In this document: one piece after another, positions 6,436 through 16,503 of the stretch
Position numbering within the stretch: the stretch's first letter is position 1
Layout of the letters: the number at the start of each line of letters is the position of its first letter
Source of the DNA: Salinarimonas sp.
GTDB lineage: Bacteria; Pseudomonadota; Alphaproteobacteria; Rhizobiales; Beijerinckiaceae
Length of the DNA: 64,000 nt
NCBI RefSeq assembly: GCF_040111675.1
Contig: NZ_CP157794.1
Span: 792,001 to 856,000, forward strand
Reading direction: 5' to 3'
The notes under the pieces: model-generated
Told to the model about the DNA's origin: nothing
What the model saw: only the letters and a program-made list of their open reading frames with translations
Databases searched by the model: none
Position numbers and translations under genes: made by a program

Positions 6436-7974
6436 TCAAGCGGCAACCTTGCGTCGATCCAAGTGCGAACGATACGACAGCGCCTCCGCGAGGTGCACGC
6501 GTCTGACCTGTGTCGCGCCGTCGAGGTCGGCGAGGGTGCGGGCGACGCGGAGCACGCGATGGAAGCCGCGGGCGGAGAGGCGCATCGCCTCGGAGGCGTT
6601 GCGCACGAGGGCGAGGCCTTCGCTGTCCGGCGCGGCCACCTCCTCCAGCACCTTGCCGGGGCAGGAGGCGTTGGTGACCGTCGAGGCGAGGCCGGCTTCG
6701 GCGTAGCGCGCGGCCTGCACGGCGCGGGCGGCGGCGACGCGGGAGGCCACCTCGCCCGAACCTTCCGCCGGCGGCGGGAGAATCAAGTCGGCCGCGCTCA
6801 CGGCCGGGACCTCGATCGTGAGGTCGACGCGGTCGAGGAGAGGGCCCGAGAGCCGCGCCTGGTACTGCGCCATGCAGCGCTCGTTGGGCCCGCGCCGGCA
6901 GGCGTAGCCGGGCTCGGTCGCCTGGCCGCAGCGGCAGGGATTCATGGCGGCGACGAGCTGGAAGCGGGCCGGGTAGGTGCAGCGCGCGTTGGCGCGCGCG
7001 ATCATCACCTCGCCCGTCTCCATGGGCTGGCGCAGGCTGTCGAGCGTCTGCGATTGGAATTCGGGGAGCTCGTCGAGGAAGAGCACCCCGCGATGGGCGA
7101 GCGACACCTCGCCCGGCCGGGCGGTGACGCCGCCGCCGACGAGGGCCGCCGTCGAGGCCGAATGGTGCGGCGCTCGGAACGGCCGCCGGTCCGAGAGCTT
7201 GCCCTCCTGGATCAGCCCCGCGACGGAATGCACCATCGACACTTCGAGCAGCTCCCGCGGCGAGAGCGGCGGCAGGATCGAAGGCAGGCGCTGCGCCAGC
7301 ATCGATTTCCCGGCGCCCGGCGGGCCGGACATGAGCAGGTTGTGCCCACCCGCGGCGGCGATCTCCAGCGCGCGCTTGGCGCTCTCCTGGCCCTTGATCT
7401 CGCGCAGGTCCGGCAGGTCCCCCGCGGCCGCGGCCACGGCGGGCGTCGGCTTCGCCAGCACCTGCGTGCCCTTGAAGTGGTTGGCGAGCTGGATGAGGTT
7501 CTCCGGCGCGAGCACCTCGATCCCCTCAGAGGCCCAGGCCGCCTCCGGCCCGCAGGCCTTGGGGCAGATCAGCCCGTGCTCCCGCGAGAGCGCGGCGATC
7601 GCCGCCGGCAGCACCCCCGCCACCGGCGTGATCGTGCCGTCCAGCGCCAGCTCGCCCAGCACCGTGTAGCCCTCGAGCGCGTCCGAGGGGATGGCGCCCA
7701 GCGCCGCCATCAGGCCGAGCGCGATCGGCAGGTCGAAATGGCTGCCCTCCTTGGGCGTGTCCGCCGGGGCGAGGTTGACGGTGATGCGCTTCGTCGGCAG
7801 CGCGAGCCCGGACGAGATCATGGCCGAGCGCACGCGCTCGCGGCTTTCGCCAACGGCCTTGTCCGGCAGGCCGACGATGTTGAACTTCACGTCCCCCGGC
7901 GCGATCTGCACCTGGACCTCGACCGCGCGCGCCTCGACGCCTTCGAAGGAGACGGTGGAGACGCGCGTGACCAT
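6436..7974 (-). CDS. comM: ComM/YifB-family Mg-chelatase-like AAA+ ATPase
   Basis: A 512-aa ATPase of the ComM/YifB family. ComM in naturally competent bacteria is a hexameric helicase that promotes branch migration during integration of transforming DNA. Features: N-terminal Lon-protease-like fold (VEVQVQIAPGDVKFNIVGLPDKAV), Walker A GPPGAGKS, Walker B VLFLDELPEF, a zinc-binding-like stretch (AAMNPCRCG...YACRRGP) typical of the family, and the C-terminal SYRSHLDRR. Start: the ATG at 7974 has a GAGG ribosome site and matches the usual MVTRV start; an upstream in-frame ATG at 8010 is less likely. A comEC homologue lies at 46 kb in this window, consistent with DNA-uptake capability. Confidence 0.92.
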   Translation of the reverse strand: MVTRVSTVSFEGVEARAVEVQVQIAPGDVKFNIVGLPDKAVGESRERVRSAMISSGLALPTKRITVNLAPADTPKEGSHFDLPIALGLMAALGAIPSDALEGYTVLGELALDGTITPVAGVLPAAIAALSREHGLICPKACGPEAAWASEGIEVLAPENLIQLANHFKGTQVLAKPTPAVAAAAGDLPDLREIKGQESAKRALEIAAAGGHNLLMSGPPGAGKSMLAQRLPSILPPLSPRELLEVSMVHSVAGLIQEGKLSDRRPFRAPHHSASTAALVGGGVTARPGEVSLAHRGVLFLDELPEFQSQTLDSLRQPMETGEVMIARANARCTYPARFQLVAAMNPCRCGQATEPGYACRRGPNERCMAQYQARLSGPLLDRVDLTIEVPAVSAADLILPPPAEGSGEVASRVAAARAVQAARYAEAGLASTVTNASCPGKVLEEVAAPDSEGLALVRNASEAMRLSARGFHRVLRVARTLADLDGATQVRRVHLAEALSYRSHLDRRKVAA

Positions 7975-8046
7975 GGGCAACCTCGACGGCGGCGAAAGGG
8001 TTGAGCGCAATCAAGGTTGCACATCCGTTCGCCGCTGACAAGCGCG

Positions 8047-8113
8047 GTTGCGCGGGTTTCGCCCGCGCAACGCGCCCGGAGCATCATGCCACCGCGTGGG
8101 ACCCGGGCGGTGG
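8047..8113 (-). terminator. Two hairpins after the chemoreceptor gene
   Basis: A perfect 10-bp stem, GTTGCGCGGG / CCCGCGCAAC (8047-8056 / 8062-8071) with a 5-base loop, and a 7-bp stem, CCACCGC / GCGGTGG (8089-8095 / 8107-8113). They lie between the chemoreceptor stop and comM. Neither has a T-tract. They probably end or process the chemoreceptor transcript. Confidence 0.5.
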
Positions 8114-8134
8114 ACGAGACGACGCTCCGGCGGA

Positions 8135-10114
8135 TCAGGCCGCCTTCGCGCCGTCCCGCGTCACGGCCTCGACGAAGCCGCGCACGGCGCGCGTCAGCTC
8201 GTCCGCCCGGCTGGAGAGATCGCTCGACGAGCGCAGCACCTCGGAAGCCGAGGCGCTGGCCGTGCCCGCCGCGTCGGTGACGCCCGCGATGCCGCGCGAC
8301 ACCTCCGCAGTGCCGGCCGAGGCCTGCTGCACGTTGCGCGCGATCTCCTGCGTCGCCGCGCCCTGCTGCTCCACCGCGGCGGCGATCGCGGTCGAGGTCG
8401 CCGAGAGCCCCTCCACGACGCGGGCGATCTGCGCGATCGCCTCGGCCGAGCCGGCGGTGGCGGACTGGATGCCCTCCACCTGGCGGCCGATGTCGACGGT
8501 GGCCTTGCTGGTCTGGTCGGCGAGACGCTTCACCTCGGCGGCGACGACGGCGAAGCCGCGCCCGGCCTCCCCCGCGCGCGCCGCCTCGATCGTGGCGTTC
8601 AGCGCGAGGAGGTTGGTCTGCTCGGCGATCTCCTGGATCAGCGCGACGATGTCGCCGATGCGCTGCGCCGCCTCCGCCGTGCCCCGCACCTGCGTCACCG
8701 CGCCGGTGGCCTGGCGCGTCGCATCCCCCGCCATGGCGGTGGATTCGGAGACCTGCCGGCCGATCTCGGCGGTGGAGGAGGCGAGCTCCTCGGCCGCGGC
8801 CGCCACGGTCCCGACATTCGCCGCCGCCTGCTCCGAGGCCGCGGCCGCCGCGCTCGCCTGTACGGCCGTCGCCTGCGCCGTCGTGGTCAGCGCGTCGGCG
8901 GAGCCGTTGAGGCCGCGCGCGGTCTCGGCCACCGTCGCGACGATGCCGCCGACCTGCTCCTCGAAGTCCTGCGCGAGGCTCGCGAGCAGCCGCGCGCGCT
9001 CCGCCGCCTCGGCGCGCTCCCGCGTCTTGGCCTCGGCCTCCATCTCTGCATTGCGGGCGAGGGCGGCCTTGAAGCCGTCCAGCGCGCGGGCCATGGCGCC
9101 GAGCTCGTCGCGCCGTCCGGTGCCCGGGACGACGACGGCGACATCGCCGCCGGCGAGCCGGGCGAGGGCGTCGGAGAGCGCCACGAGCGGGTTCGCCAGC
9201 GAGCGCCCGACGAGCCACGAGCCCGCGAGCAGGAGCGTCAGGATGAGACCCGCGGCGATCCAGGCGGTGCGCTCAACCGCCGCCTCCTGCGCGACCAGAG
9301 CCGCGAGGCCCGCCTCGTAGGCCGCGCCGATCTCGTCGAGCATGGCGGCGATCGCCGGCTCCGCCTCGGCGTAGAGCGCGGCGAGCGCGGCCGCGACGGC
9401 GCCCGCCTCTTCCTGCGCCGCGGCGAAGGCGTCGAAGGCGGCGCCGTAGGTCGTCATCAGCTCCGAGATCGCGCGGCGATCCGCGGCGGGGAGGCTCGCG
9501 CGCCCCGCGAGCAGCGCCTCGAACTCGCCGCGGCGCGTCTGGTGCGCCTCGACGTAGCGGGCGCCGCCGCGCATGATGAAGTCCTTCTCGTGCCGGCGCA
9601 TCATCAGCATCAGCACCTGCAGCTCGGCGTCGCCGAAGCTCTTCAGGCGCTCTTCGACCCCGTGCACGGCCTCGCGCAACGCGCCCTGGAGGCCCTCGCT
9701 CTCCGAATAGCCGAGGCGGCGCTGCAGCGCGACGAGATCGGCGAAGCGCGCGCCGTACGCGGTCGCGACCTCGTCGAGCCGCGCCAGCCGCGCGGCGATG
9801 GCGCCGGGTTCGCGCGCGAGGCTGTCGAGCGCCCGGGCGGCTTCGGCGACGTCGTGGGCGTGCCGGGCGACGAGCGCGTCGGAGGGGGCCATCAGGAAGC
9901 GGGTGTCGACGATGCGGGCATCGGCGAGATCCCGGGCCGCGGAGGCCGCCGCGAGCTCGCGGGCGCTGAGCCGCTCGAGCGCGTTCGAGGTCGCCTCGAT
10001 GCGCCGCACGCCATCCATGAAGACGAGCGTGGCGACCGCGAACCCGATGACGCCGAGAGCTGCGAGAAGCCCGATCTGAAACTTGACCCCGAACCGAGAC
10101 AAAAACGCCGACAT
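8135..10114 (-). CDS. Methyl-accepting chemotaxis protein with HBM-type sensor
   Basis: A 659-aa chemoreceptor. Layout: N-terminal transmembrane helix (about 10-35), a long all-helical periplasmic domain, a second transmembrane helix ([19 protein letters not shown]), HAMP, and a cytoplasmic coiled coil with the conserved tip [30 protein letters not shown] split over about 420-450. The sensor carries the helical bimodular signature ([13 protein letters not shown], then [15 protein letters not shown]), a domain known from receptors for organic acids. No C-terminal CheR pentapeptide is present, so methylation may need assistance from other receptors. Start: ATG 10114 with a GGAG site, preferred over an in-frame ATG 54 bp upstream. 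No che genes are nearby. Confidence 0.92.
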   Translation of the reverse strand: MSAFLSRFGVKFQIGLLAALGVIGFAVATLVFMDGVRRIEATSNALERLSARELAAASAARDLADARIVDTRFLMAPSDALVARHAHDVAEAARALDSLAREPGAIAARLARLDEVATAYGARFADLVALQRRLGYSESEGLQGALREAVHGVEERLKSFGDAELQVLMLMMRRHEKDFIMRGGARYVEAHQTRRGEFEALLAGRASLPAADRRAISELMTTYGAAFDAFAAAQEEAGAVAAALAALYAEAEPAIAAMLDEIGAAYEAGLAALVAQEAAVERTAWIAAGLILTLLLAGSWLVGRSLANPLVALSDALARLAGGDVAVVVPGTGRRDELGAMARALDGFKAALARNAEMEAEAKTRERAEAAERARLLASLAQDFEEQVGGIVATVAETARGLNGSADALTTTAQATAVQASAAAAASEQAAANVGTVAAAAEELASSTAEIGRQVSESTAMAGDATRQATGAVTQVRGTAEAAQRIGDIVALIQEIAEQTNLLALNATIEAARAGEAGRGFAVVAAEVKRLADQTSKATVDIGRQVEGIQSATAGSAEAIAQIARVVEGLSATSTAIAAAVEQQGAATQEIARNVQQASAGTAEVSRGIAGVTDAAGTASASASEVLRSSSDLSSRADELTRAVRGFVEAVTRDGAKAA

Positions 10115-10260
10115 GTGTTTCTCCGCACGCGCCGGACCGTCCGGAGCTGACGGAGTCGACACTAACATTTGTGTGAATGAACGTTACGTAAAGCGAATGC
10201 CGGGTCTGGTCGGCCGGAACGCCGCACCACGCTGCTAAGAAGAAATCCGGGCAGCCGCGC

Positions 10261-10665
10261 TCAGTTCACCACGGGGGGCGCCGCGCCTTCGGCCTGCGCG
10301 GCCAGCCGCTCCATCAGCCCCCAGAAGAAGTCCTGCCCCGGATAGCCCTCGATCCGCCCGATCTCCGCGCCGTCGACGGCGACGACGAAGGTCGGCGTGA
10401 ACCGGACCGGGCGGTCGAGCGCGATCTCCGGCATCGGGTCGGCGTCGAGATCGACCATGCGCATGGCGTGCCGCGATCCGATGTCGGACTTCGGCCAGAT
10501 GGCGCCGATCTCGCGATCCCAGGTGTGACACCAGGGGCAGCCGGCGCGGCGGAACATCACCATCTCGACCGACCCGGCCCGGGCCGGCATCCCCCGCCCG
10601 AGCGCCACCGCGCCCGCGAGCGCCGCGAGCGCGGTCAGAACGTTCCGTCGTGTGAAAGCGCGCAT
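10261..10665 (-). CDS. SoxS-like periplasmic thioredoxin (CPWC)
   Basis: A 134-aa thioredoxin-fold protein with an N-terminal twin-arginine-type signal (TRRNVL plus a hydrophobic stretch ending near PARA, residue 30), a redox motif CPWC (Cys43/Cys46) and the cis-Pro segment RFTPTFVVAVDG. It resembles SoxS-type thioredoxins that keep periplasmic partners reduced. It is divergently transcribed from ccdA, and with ccdA and the gene at 11577 it makes a plausible electron relay across the inner membrane. No sulfur-oxidation (sox) structural genes are in the window, so the true target may be something else such as cytochrome maturation or an oxidised periplasmic enzyme. Confidence 0.75.
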   Translation of the reverse strand: MRAFTRRNVLTALAALAGAVALGRGMPARAGSVEMVMFRRAGCPWCHTWDREIGAIWPKSDIGSRHAMRMVDLDADPMPEIALDRPVRFTPTFVVAVDGAEIGRIEGYPGQDFFWGLMERLAAQAEGAAPPVVN

Positions 10666-10771
10666 GCGGTCCTCGCTCGCGTCCGCAGGAGCCCGTGCCG
10701 GGCCCGTCTTGCCCCCGTCCGCGTTTCCCGTAACATATCACGAAACAGGAATGTAAGACGAGGAAACGCGG

Positions 10772-11506
10772 ATGGGCATGGACATAGGGCTCGCGGCCGC
10801 CCTCGGCGCGGGGCTGCTCTCGTTCCTGTCGCCCTGCATCCTGCCGCTGGTGCCGCCCTATCTGTGCTTCCTCGCCGGCGCCTCGCTCGAGGAGCTGACG
10901 AAGGAGCCGCGCGCGGCGACGACCGGGCGGGCTTTCTCCCGCGCGCTCGCCTTCGTGCTCGGCTTCGGCCTCGTCTTCGTCGCGTTCGGCGCGGCGGCGA
11001 CGACGCTCGGCGGCTTCGTCTCGCAGCACATGATCCTGCTCTCGCAGATCGCGGGCGTGATCATCGTGATCCTCGGCCTGCACATGCTCGGCGCCTTCCG
11101 CTGGTTCTTCCTGATGCGCGAGGCGCGGGTGCATGTCGCGACGAGGCCCGCGAGCCTCGCCGGCGCCTTCGTCGTGGGCCTCGCCTTCGCCTTCGGCTGG
11201 TCGCCCTGCGTCGGGCCGGTGCTGGCCTCGATCCTGATGGTGGCGGGCATGGAGGAAGGCTGGGGCCGCGGCGCGGGCCTGCTCGCCGCCTACGCGGCCG
11301 GGATCGGCATCCCGTTCCTGATCGCCGCCCTCTTCACCGGGCCGTTCCTGCGCTGGCTCGCGCGCTTCAAGCGTCATCTCGGCGCGGTGGAGAAGACGAT
11401 GGGCGGCGCGCTCGTCGCCACGGGGGCCTTGATCTTCCTCGGCTGGATGCCGATCCTCGCCGGCTGGCTCCTCGACGCCGTGCCGGTGCTGGGACGCATC
11501 GGCTGA
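10772..11506 (+). CDS. ccdA: CcdA/DsbD-type thiol-disulfide electron transporter
   Basis: A 244-aa polytopic membrane protein of the CcdA/SoxV family, which passes electrons from cytoplasmic thioredoxin to periplasmic thioredoxin-like proteins. Six or so hydrophobic helices are visible. The paired functional cysteines lie in FLSPCILPLVPPYL and FGWSPCVGPVLASI, the diagnostic motifs of the family. The ATG at 10772 has a GAGGAAA ribosome site. It is flanked by thioredoxins on both sides: the divergent SoxS-like gene and, 70 bp downstream on the same strand, the SoxW-like gene. Confidence 0.92.
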   Translation: MGMDIGLAAALGAGLLSFLSPCILPLVPPYLCFLAGASLEELTKEPRAATTGRAFSRALAFVLGFGLVFVAFGAAATTLGGFVSQHMILLSQIAGVIIVILGLHMLGAFRWFFLMREARVHVATRPASLAGAFVVGLAFAFGWSPCVGPVLASILMVAGMEEGWGRGAGLLAAYAAGIGIPFLIAALFTGPFLRWLARFKRHLGAVEKTMGGALVATGALIFLGWMPILAGWLLDAVPVLGRIG

Positions 11507-11576
11507 TCGCGACATGGTGAGAAGGCGCGGGCGCGGTGGAAGGCTGGCCTCGCGCGGGAAACGGGAGGGACGAGCG

Positions 11577-12137
11577 ATGGTGGTGACGCGACGCGACCTG
11601 ATCCTCGGCGCCGGGGCGGCGTCGCTCGCCGCCGGGCCCGCCCGCGCGGAGACGATCCGCACCGACGACGGCCTCTACCGCCAATCGTGGTTCCTGGAGA
11701 GCTTCCTCGAGCTCGGCCCCGACCTCGAGGACGCCGCGGCCGCGGGCAAGCGCTTCGCGATCATGTGGGAATTGCGCGGCTGCCCCTCTTGCCGCGACAC
11801 CCACCTGATCAACTTCGCCGACCCCGCGGTCGAGACCTACATCCGCGAGCGCTTCGCCATCCTGCAATTGAATATCATCGGCTCGCTGGAGGTGACCGAC
11901 TTCGACGGCGAGACGCTCTCCGAGAAGGAGCTCGCCGCGAAATACGGCGTGCGCTTCACCCCCACGGTGCAGTTCTTCCCGGCATCCGTCGACGGCCTGG
12001 CCGCGGCGCCCCCGGGCGAACGCGAGGTCTTCCGCATGCTCGGCTACCACGAGCCGGAGCGGTTTCGGCGGATGTTCGCGTATGTGGCGGAGGAGGGGTA
12101 TCGGGGGATGGGGGTTGAGGAGTGGTTGAGGGGGTGA
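11577..12137 (+). CDS. SoxW-like periplasmic thioredoxin (CPSC)
   Basis: A 186-aa exported thioredoxin-like protein with a Tat-like leader (TRRDLIL followed by a hydrophobic stretch to about residue 24), a CPSC redox motif (Cys69/Cys72) and the family cis-Pro YGVRFTPTVQFF. It lies 70 bp downstream of ccdA and is probably co-transcribed, making it the likely electron acceptor from CcdA. The start is the ATG at 11577 behind GGGACGAG; a longer in-frame start at 11514 would add an arginine-rich tail that would mask the signal peptide. The final physiological substrate is unknown. Confidence 0.82.
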   Translation: MVVTRRDLILGAGAASLAAGPARAETIRTDDGLYRQSWFLESFLELGPDLEDAAAAGKRFAIMWELRGCPSCRDTHLINFADPAVETYIRERFAILQLNIIGSLEVTDFDGETLSEKELAAKYGVRFTPTVQFFPASVDGLAAAPPGEREVFRMLGYHEPERFRRMFAYVAEEGYRGMGVEEWLRG

Positions 12138-12140
12138 GGG

Positions 12141-12698
12141 CTACCCGGTGATGGCCTCGGTTGCGCGCTCCCAGGCGCGGCTGGACTCGATAAAGGCGAG
12201 GACCGGGGCCGCTGCATCCGAGCGCGCGATGCGCTCTGCTGCTTGAGCATCCGCCTCCAGCCGCTCGACGAGCCGACGGACGCCGTCGGCGCCGAGAAGC
12301 TCGCGAATGACGCGTTGCGGCTCGTATTCGGCGCGAACGCGCTGGACTTCCGTGAGCGGACGTCCAAGCATCTGCGCGATGAACGCATCGTCGGAGAGAT
12401 ACAGCGCTTCCGTTGCGGGGACTATCAGGAACGCCTCTGCGGGGACGTCGTCCGCACCCAGCTGAAGCGCGAAGCGGGCGGTCGCAGTTTCGTTCTCGAG
12501 GAGGCGCCGGTCGCTCGTGTCCGCGTCAAGAACGAGCGCGACGGGCTCGTCACGAAGGACCAGGATGGTGTTCGCCTTCGAGACCGCGGCGGATCGCCCT
12601 CCCGCCGAGAGGACGCGAACGCCGTCCTGTCGCGTCGCTCGCAGCAGGGCGCGCCATAGCCTCTCGTCGAGGATTCCCTCGGTGACGAGCGTCGTCAT
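12141..12698 (-). CDS. TOPRIM-like domain protein, partner of PD-(D/E)XK nuclease
   Basis: A 185-aa protein I cannot assign to a named family. The N-terminal half has the hallmarks of a TOPRIM fold: a strand ending in VTEG (Glu7, Gly8) with Asp11, then VALVLDADTSD with a DxD pair (Asp58, Asp60). Those are the residues that bind metal in OLD-type nucleases, primases and topoisomerases. The C-terminal half is charged and helical (AQMLGRPLTEVQRV, RRLVERLEADAQAAERI). Its ATG overlaps the stop of the upstream nuclease gene by four bases (ATGA), so the two are translationally coupled. It may be a nuclease subunit of a defence module; that is inference. Confidence 0.65.
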   Translation of the reverse strand: MTTLVTEGILDERLWRALLRATRQDGVRVLSAGGRSAAVSKANTILVLRDEPVALVLDADTSDRRLLENETATARFALQLGADDVPAEAFLIVPATEALYLSDDAFIAQMLGRPLTEVQRVRAEYEPQRVIRELLGADGVRRLVERLEADAQAAERIARSDAAAPVLAFIESSRAWERATEAITG

Positions 12699-13309
12699 GC
12701 CATCGCCTCCTTGACATCCAGTGTGGGGATCGCCCGCTCGACGTAGTGACGATACTTCAGTTCGAGCGCCTTGGCGAACAAGCGCGCTTCCGCTTCGCCC
12801 TGGCGGCACTGGCCGAGGAGCCACTTCACCTTCTCGCCTTCCCAGAGGAGGATCGCCTGGGGCGCTCCGTAGCTCGCCAGCGTGCGCGCCGGCGAGGAAA
12901 ATCCGTTCCGCCCAAAAACGATGCCGACCACTCCGGCTGGACGCCGAAGAAGCTGATTTCTGAGCTTGGCGATGGGAGCGATCTGGACGTTGGCGTCTCG
13001 ATCCTTGGACTCGACCAGATGTGCGCGGCCGTCGAGGTAGAACGCTCCGTCGATCTCTTCGAGCGTCTCTCGCCCCTCCGTCACCCTGAAGGGATACTCC
13101 ACATGAGCCCCGTCGAGCTCGAAGGCACGTAGAACCAGGTATTCGAAGGCCCGGCCCGAAGGCCAGCCGGGCGTTTCGCGGGCTTCAATCTGGCAATAGA
13201 GGTCGAAGAGGCCCGGCCAGTCGAGCTGCCGGATCGCGCTCTCGAATTGCTTGGCTCGGCGGCGGTCGCTGACGTGTTCCGCAATGTCCGTTGTCGACCC
13301 GACCGCCAT
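12695..13309 (-). CDS. PD-(D/E)XK restriction-endonuclease-like protein
   Basis: A 204-aa soluble protein with a restriction-endonuclease-like core. An alpha-helix contributes Glu56 (GRAFEYLVLRAF), followed by Asp87 (EEIDGAFY), then a strand with Glu100-Ser-Lys102 (HLVESKDRD) and a helix with IAPIAKLRNQL. This spacing is typical of Mrr-like and HJC-like nucleases. The ATG has an AGGGG ribosome site. It is the first gene of a two-gene unit with the TOPRIM protein, between the thioredoxin genes and the urease operon. No methyltransferase is adjacent, so it is not an ordinary type II restriction system; a type IV-like or phage-defence role is possible. Confidence 0.65.
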   Translation of the reverse strand: MAVGSTTDIAEHVSDRRRAKQFESAIRQLDWPGLFDLYCQIEARETPGWPSGRAFEYLVLRAFELDGAHVEYPFRVTEGRETLEEIDGAFYLDGRAHLVESKDRDANVQIAPIAKLRNQLLRRPAGVVGIVFGRNGFSSPARTLASYGAPQAILLWEGEKVKWLLGQCRQGEAEARLFAKALELKYRHYVERAIPTLDVKEAMA

Positions 13310-13414
13310 GCTCGCCCCTGATAGATTCTCTCCTCGCGCACGTTTCTATTGCATCGCGCGTAGAATGGAAACACGGCAGGTGAGGAACGCGGCCCGGAAA
13401 TGCTCCCCCCACCC

Positions 13415-15130
<1,716 letters not shown>

Positions 15131-15134
15131 GGGC

Positions 15135-15165
15135 GGGGCCTTTCTGGGCGCGGGGCCTTTCTGGG
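15135..15165. repeat. Tandem duplication spanning the ureC ribosome site
   Basis: The 14-mer GGGGCCTTTCTGGG occurs at 15135-15148 and again at 15152-15165, a period of 17 bases. On the minus strand each copy contains AGAAAGG, the likely ureC Shine-Dalgarno, so the ribosome site before ureC is present twice. It sits at the junction with the inserted toxin gene. Confidence 0.7.
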
Positions 15166-15179
15166 GCGTGGCGTCGGCG

Positions 15180-15581
15180 CTAGGGCACCAGCGCGAGCGG
15201 CGGGTGCCGTGCGGCCTTACGGTCGAACGTGAACGTCTGCGAGGCGCCGTGCGCCTCGTTGATGCGGGCGATGAGGCGGTCCGAGAAGTCGCCGAGGCCG
15301 TCGCGATAATCCCTCAAAGCCGCTTCGACCGCAGTTTCGTTCTCGAAGGCGAAGCCCTGCGTCGACAAGAGGCCCTCGAGAGCCTCGACGATGCGCGCGC
15401 GTGGCACGTTCTCGACGGCGCGGAGATTCCAGAAGAGCTCTGCGAGAACCACGCAGTTGACGAACACCTCGGTGGACGGCTCGGTCTCGAGAATGCGCGT
15501 CGCGCGCGCGAGCTGCCCCCCGTCGTCGCCGAGCAGCCCGCGAAGCAGGACGTTGGTGTCGACCCCGATGCGCTCGCTCAT
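15180..15581 (-). CDS. PIN-domain toxin, VapC-like
   Basis: A 133-aa PIN-domain ribonuclease of the VapC type. The acidic metal-binding residues are visible: Asp8 in IGVDTNVLL, Glu47 in VLAELFW, Asp near 99 in [10 protein letters not shown], and the C-terminal [10 protein letters not shown]. Such toxins cleave RNA, often tRNA, and are neutralised by the partner antitoxin. The gene overlaps the antitoxin by four bases (ATGA). It lies inside the urease operon, between ureAB and ureC on the same strand, an unusual place that could add copy-maintenance or expression coupling. The RNA target cannot be read from the sequence. Confidence 0.9.
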   Translation of the reverse strand: MSERIGVDTNVLLRGLLGDDGGQLARATRILETEPSTEVFVNCVVLAELFWNLRAVENVPRARIVEALEGLLSTQGFAFENETAVEAALRDYRDGLGDFSDRLIARINEAHGASQTFTFDRKAARHPPLALVP

Positions 15582-15829
15582 TCGCGGCCCTTCCGCCCGA
15601 TGGCCTCGCCGATGAGGCGCGCACGGTCCTCGTCGGAGACCGGGCGGGCATAATCGGAGAGGAGTCCGGCAAGCCGATCGAAGGGTTGCTTCACCCGCCG
15701 GATCTCGACGCGACCGCGGTCCGAGACGGTGAACTCGACCCGGTCGCCCGCCTTCAAGCCCAACGCCCGCCGAACATCATCCGGTACGGCGACGGACCCG
15801 TCCTCGCCGATCGTCGCATGCGATCCCAT
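15578..15829 (-). CDS. AbrB/SpoVT-type antitoxin, VapB-like
   Basis: An 83-aa antitoxin with an N-terminal AbrB/MazE-type swapped-hairpin DNA-binding domain (SHATIGEDGSVAVPDDVRRAL, GLKAGDRVEFTVSDRGRVEIRRV) and a C-terminal helical tail that should block the toxin. The ATG at 15829 has a GGAGG site; an in-frame GTG 18 bp upstream was not chosen. It probably binds its own promoter in the 44-bp gap after ureAB. It is co-directional with the urease genes, so read-through from ureDAB is likely. Confidence 0.88.
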   Translation of the reverse strand: MGSHATIGEDGSVAVPDDVRRALGLKAGDRVEFTVSDRGRVEIRRVKQPFDRLAGLLSDYARPVSDEDRARLIGEAIGRKGRE

Positions 15830-15873
15830 GCTCGAAATCCTCCGCACTGCACCCCGCCGATCCTACCACACCC

Positions 15874-16494
15874 TCACAACGCCCCCATCACCTTCCCCTG
15901 GAACCCGTACACCTTCCGCTCGCCGGCGAGCGCCACCAGCGTCACCTCCCGCGTCTGGCCCGGCTCGAAGCGAACGGCCGTGCCGGCGGGGATGTCGAGG
16001 CGCATGCCCCGCGCCTTGTCGCGGTCGAAGGCCAGCGCGCCGTTGGTCTCGGCGAAATGGTAGTGCGAGCCCACCTGGATCGGCCTGTCGCCGGTGTTCG
16101 AGACCTCGAGCGTGATCGTCTCGCGGCCCTCGTTGAGCACGATGTCGCCCTCCGCCGGGCAGACCGCGCCCGGGACGAACTCCCCCGTCGCGCCGCGGAT
16201 CGGCTCGTGCACGGTGACGAGCTTCGTCCCGTCCGGGAAGGTCGCCTCCACCTGCACGTCGTGGATCATCTCGGCGACGCCGGGCATCACCTGCTCGGCG
16301 GTGATCACGTGCGCGCCCGCCGCCATCAGGTCGGCGACGGAGCGGCCGTCGCGCGCGCCCTCCACCACGAAATCGGTGATCAGCGCGATCGCCTCCGGGT
16401 AGTTGAGCTTCACGCCGCGCTCGAGCCGCCGGCGCGCCACCATCGCCGCCATGGCGACGAGGAGCTTGTCCTTCTCGCGGGGAGAGAGCTTCAT
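15874..16494 (-). CDS. ureAB: Urease gamma-beta fusion subunit
   Basis: A 206-aa protein in which the usually separate gamma (UreA) and beta (UreB) subunits are fused. Residues 1-100 match UreA ([73 protein letters not shown]). Residues from about 107 match UreB ([64 protein letters not shown]). Such fusions are known, for example in Helicobacter. A GAGGTG ribosome site precedes the ATG. It starts 9 bp after the ureD stop. Confidence 0.95.
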   Translation of the reverse strand: MKLSPREKDKLLVAMAAMVARRRLERGVKLNYPEAIALITDFVVEGARDGRSVADLMAAGAHVITAEQVMPGVAEMIHDVQVEATFPDGTKLVTVHEPIRGATGEFVPGAVCPAEGDIVLNEGRETITLEVSNTGDRPIQVGSHYHFAETNGALAFDRDKARGMRLDIPAGTAVRFEPGQTREVTLVALAGERKVYGFQGKVMGAL

Positions 16495-16503
16495 GTCGGC
16501 ACC

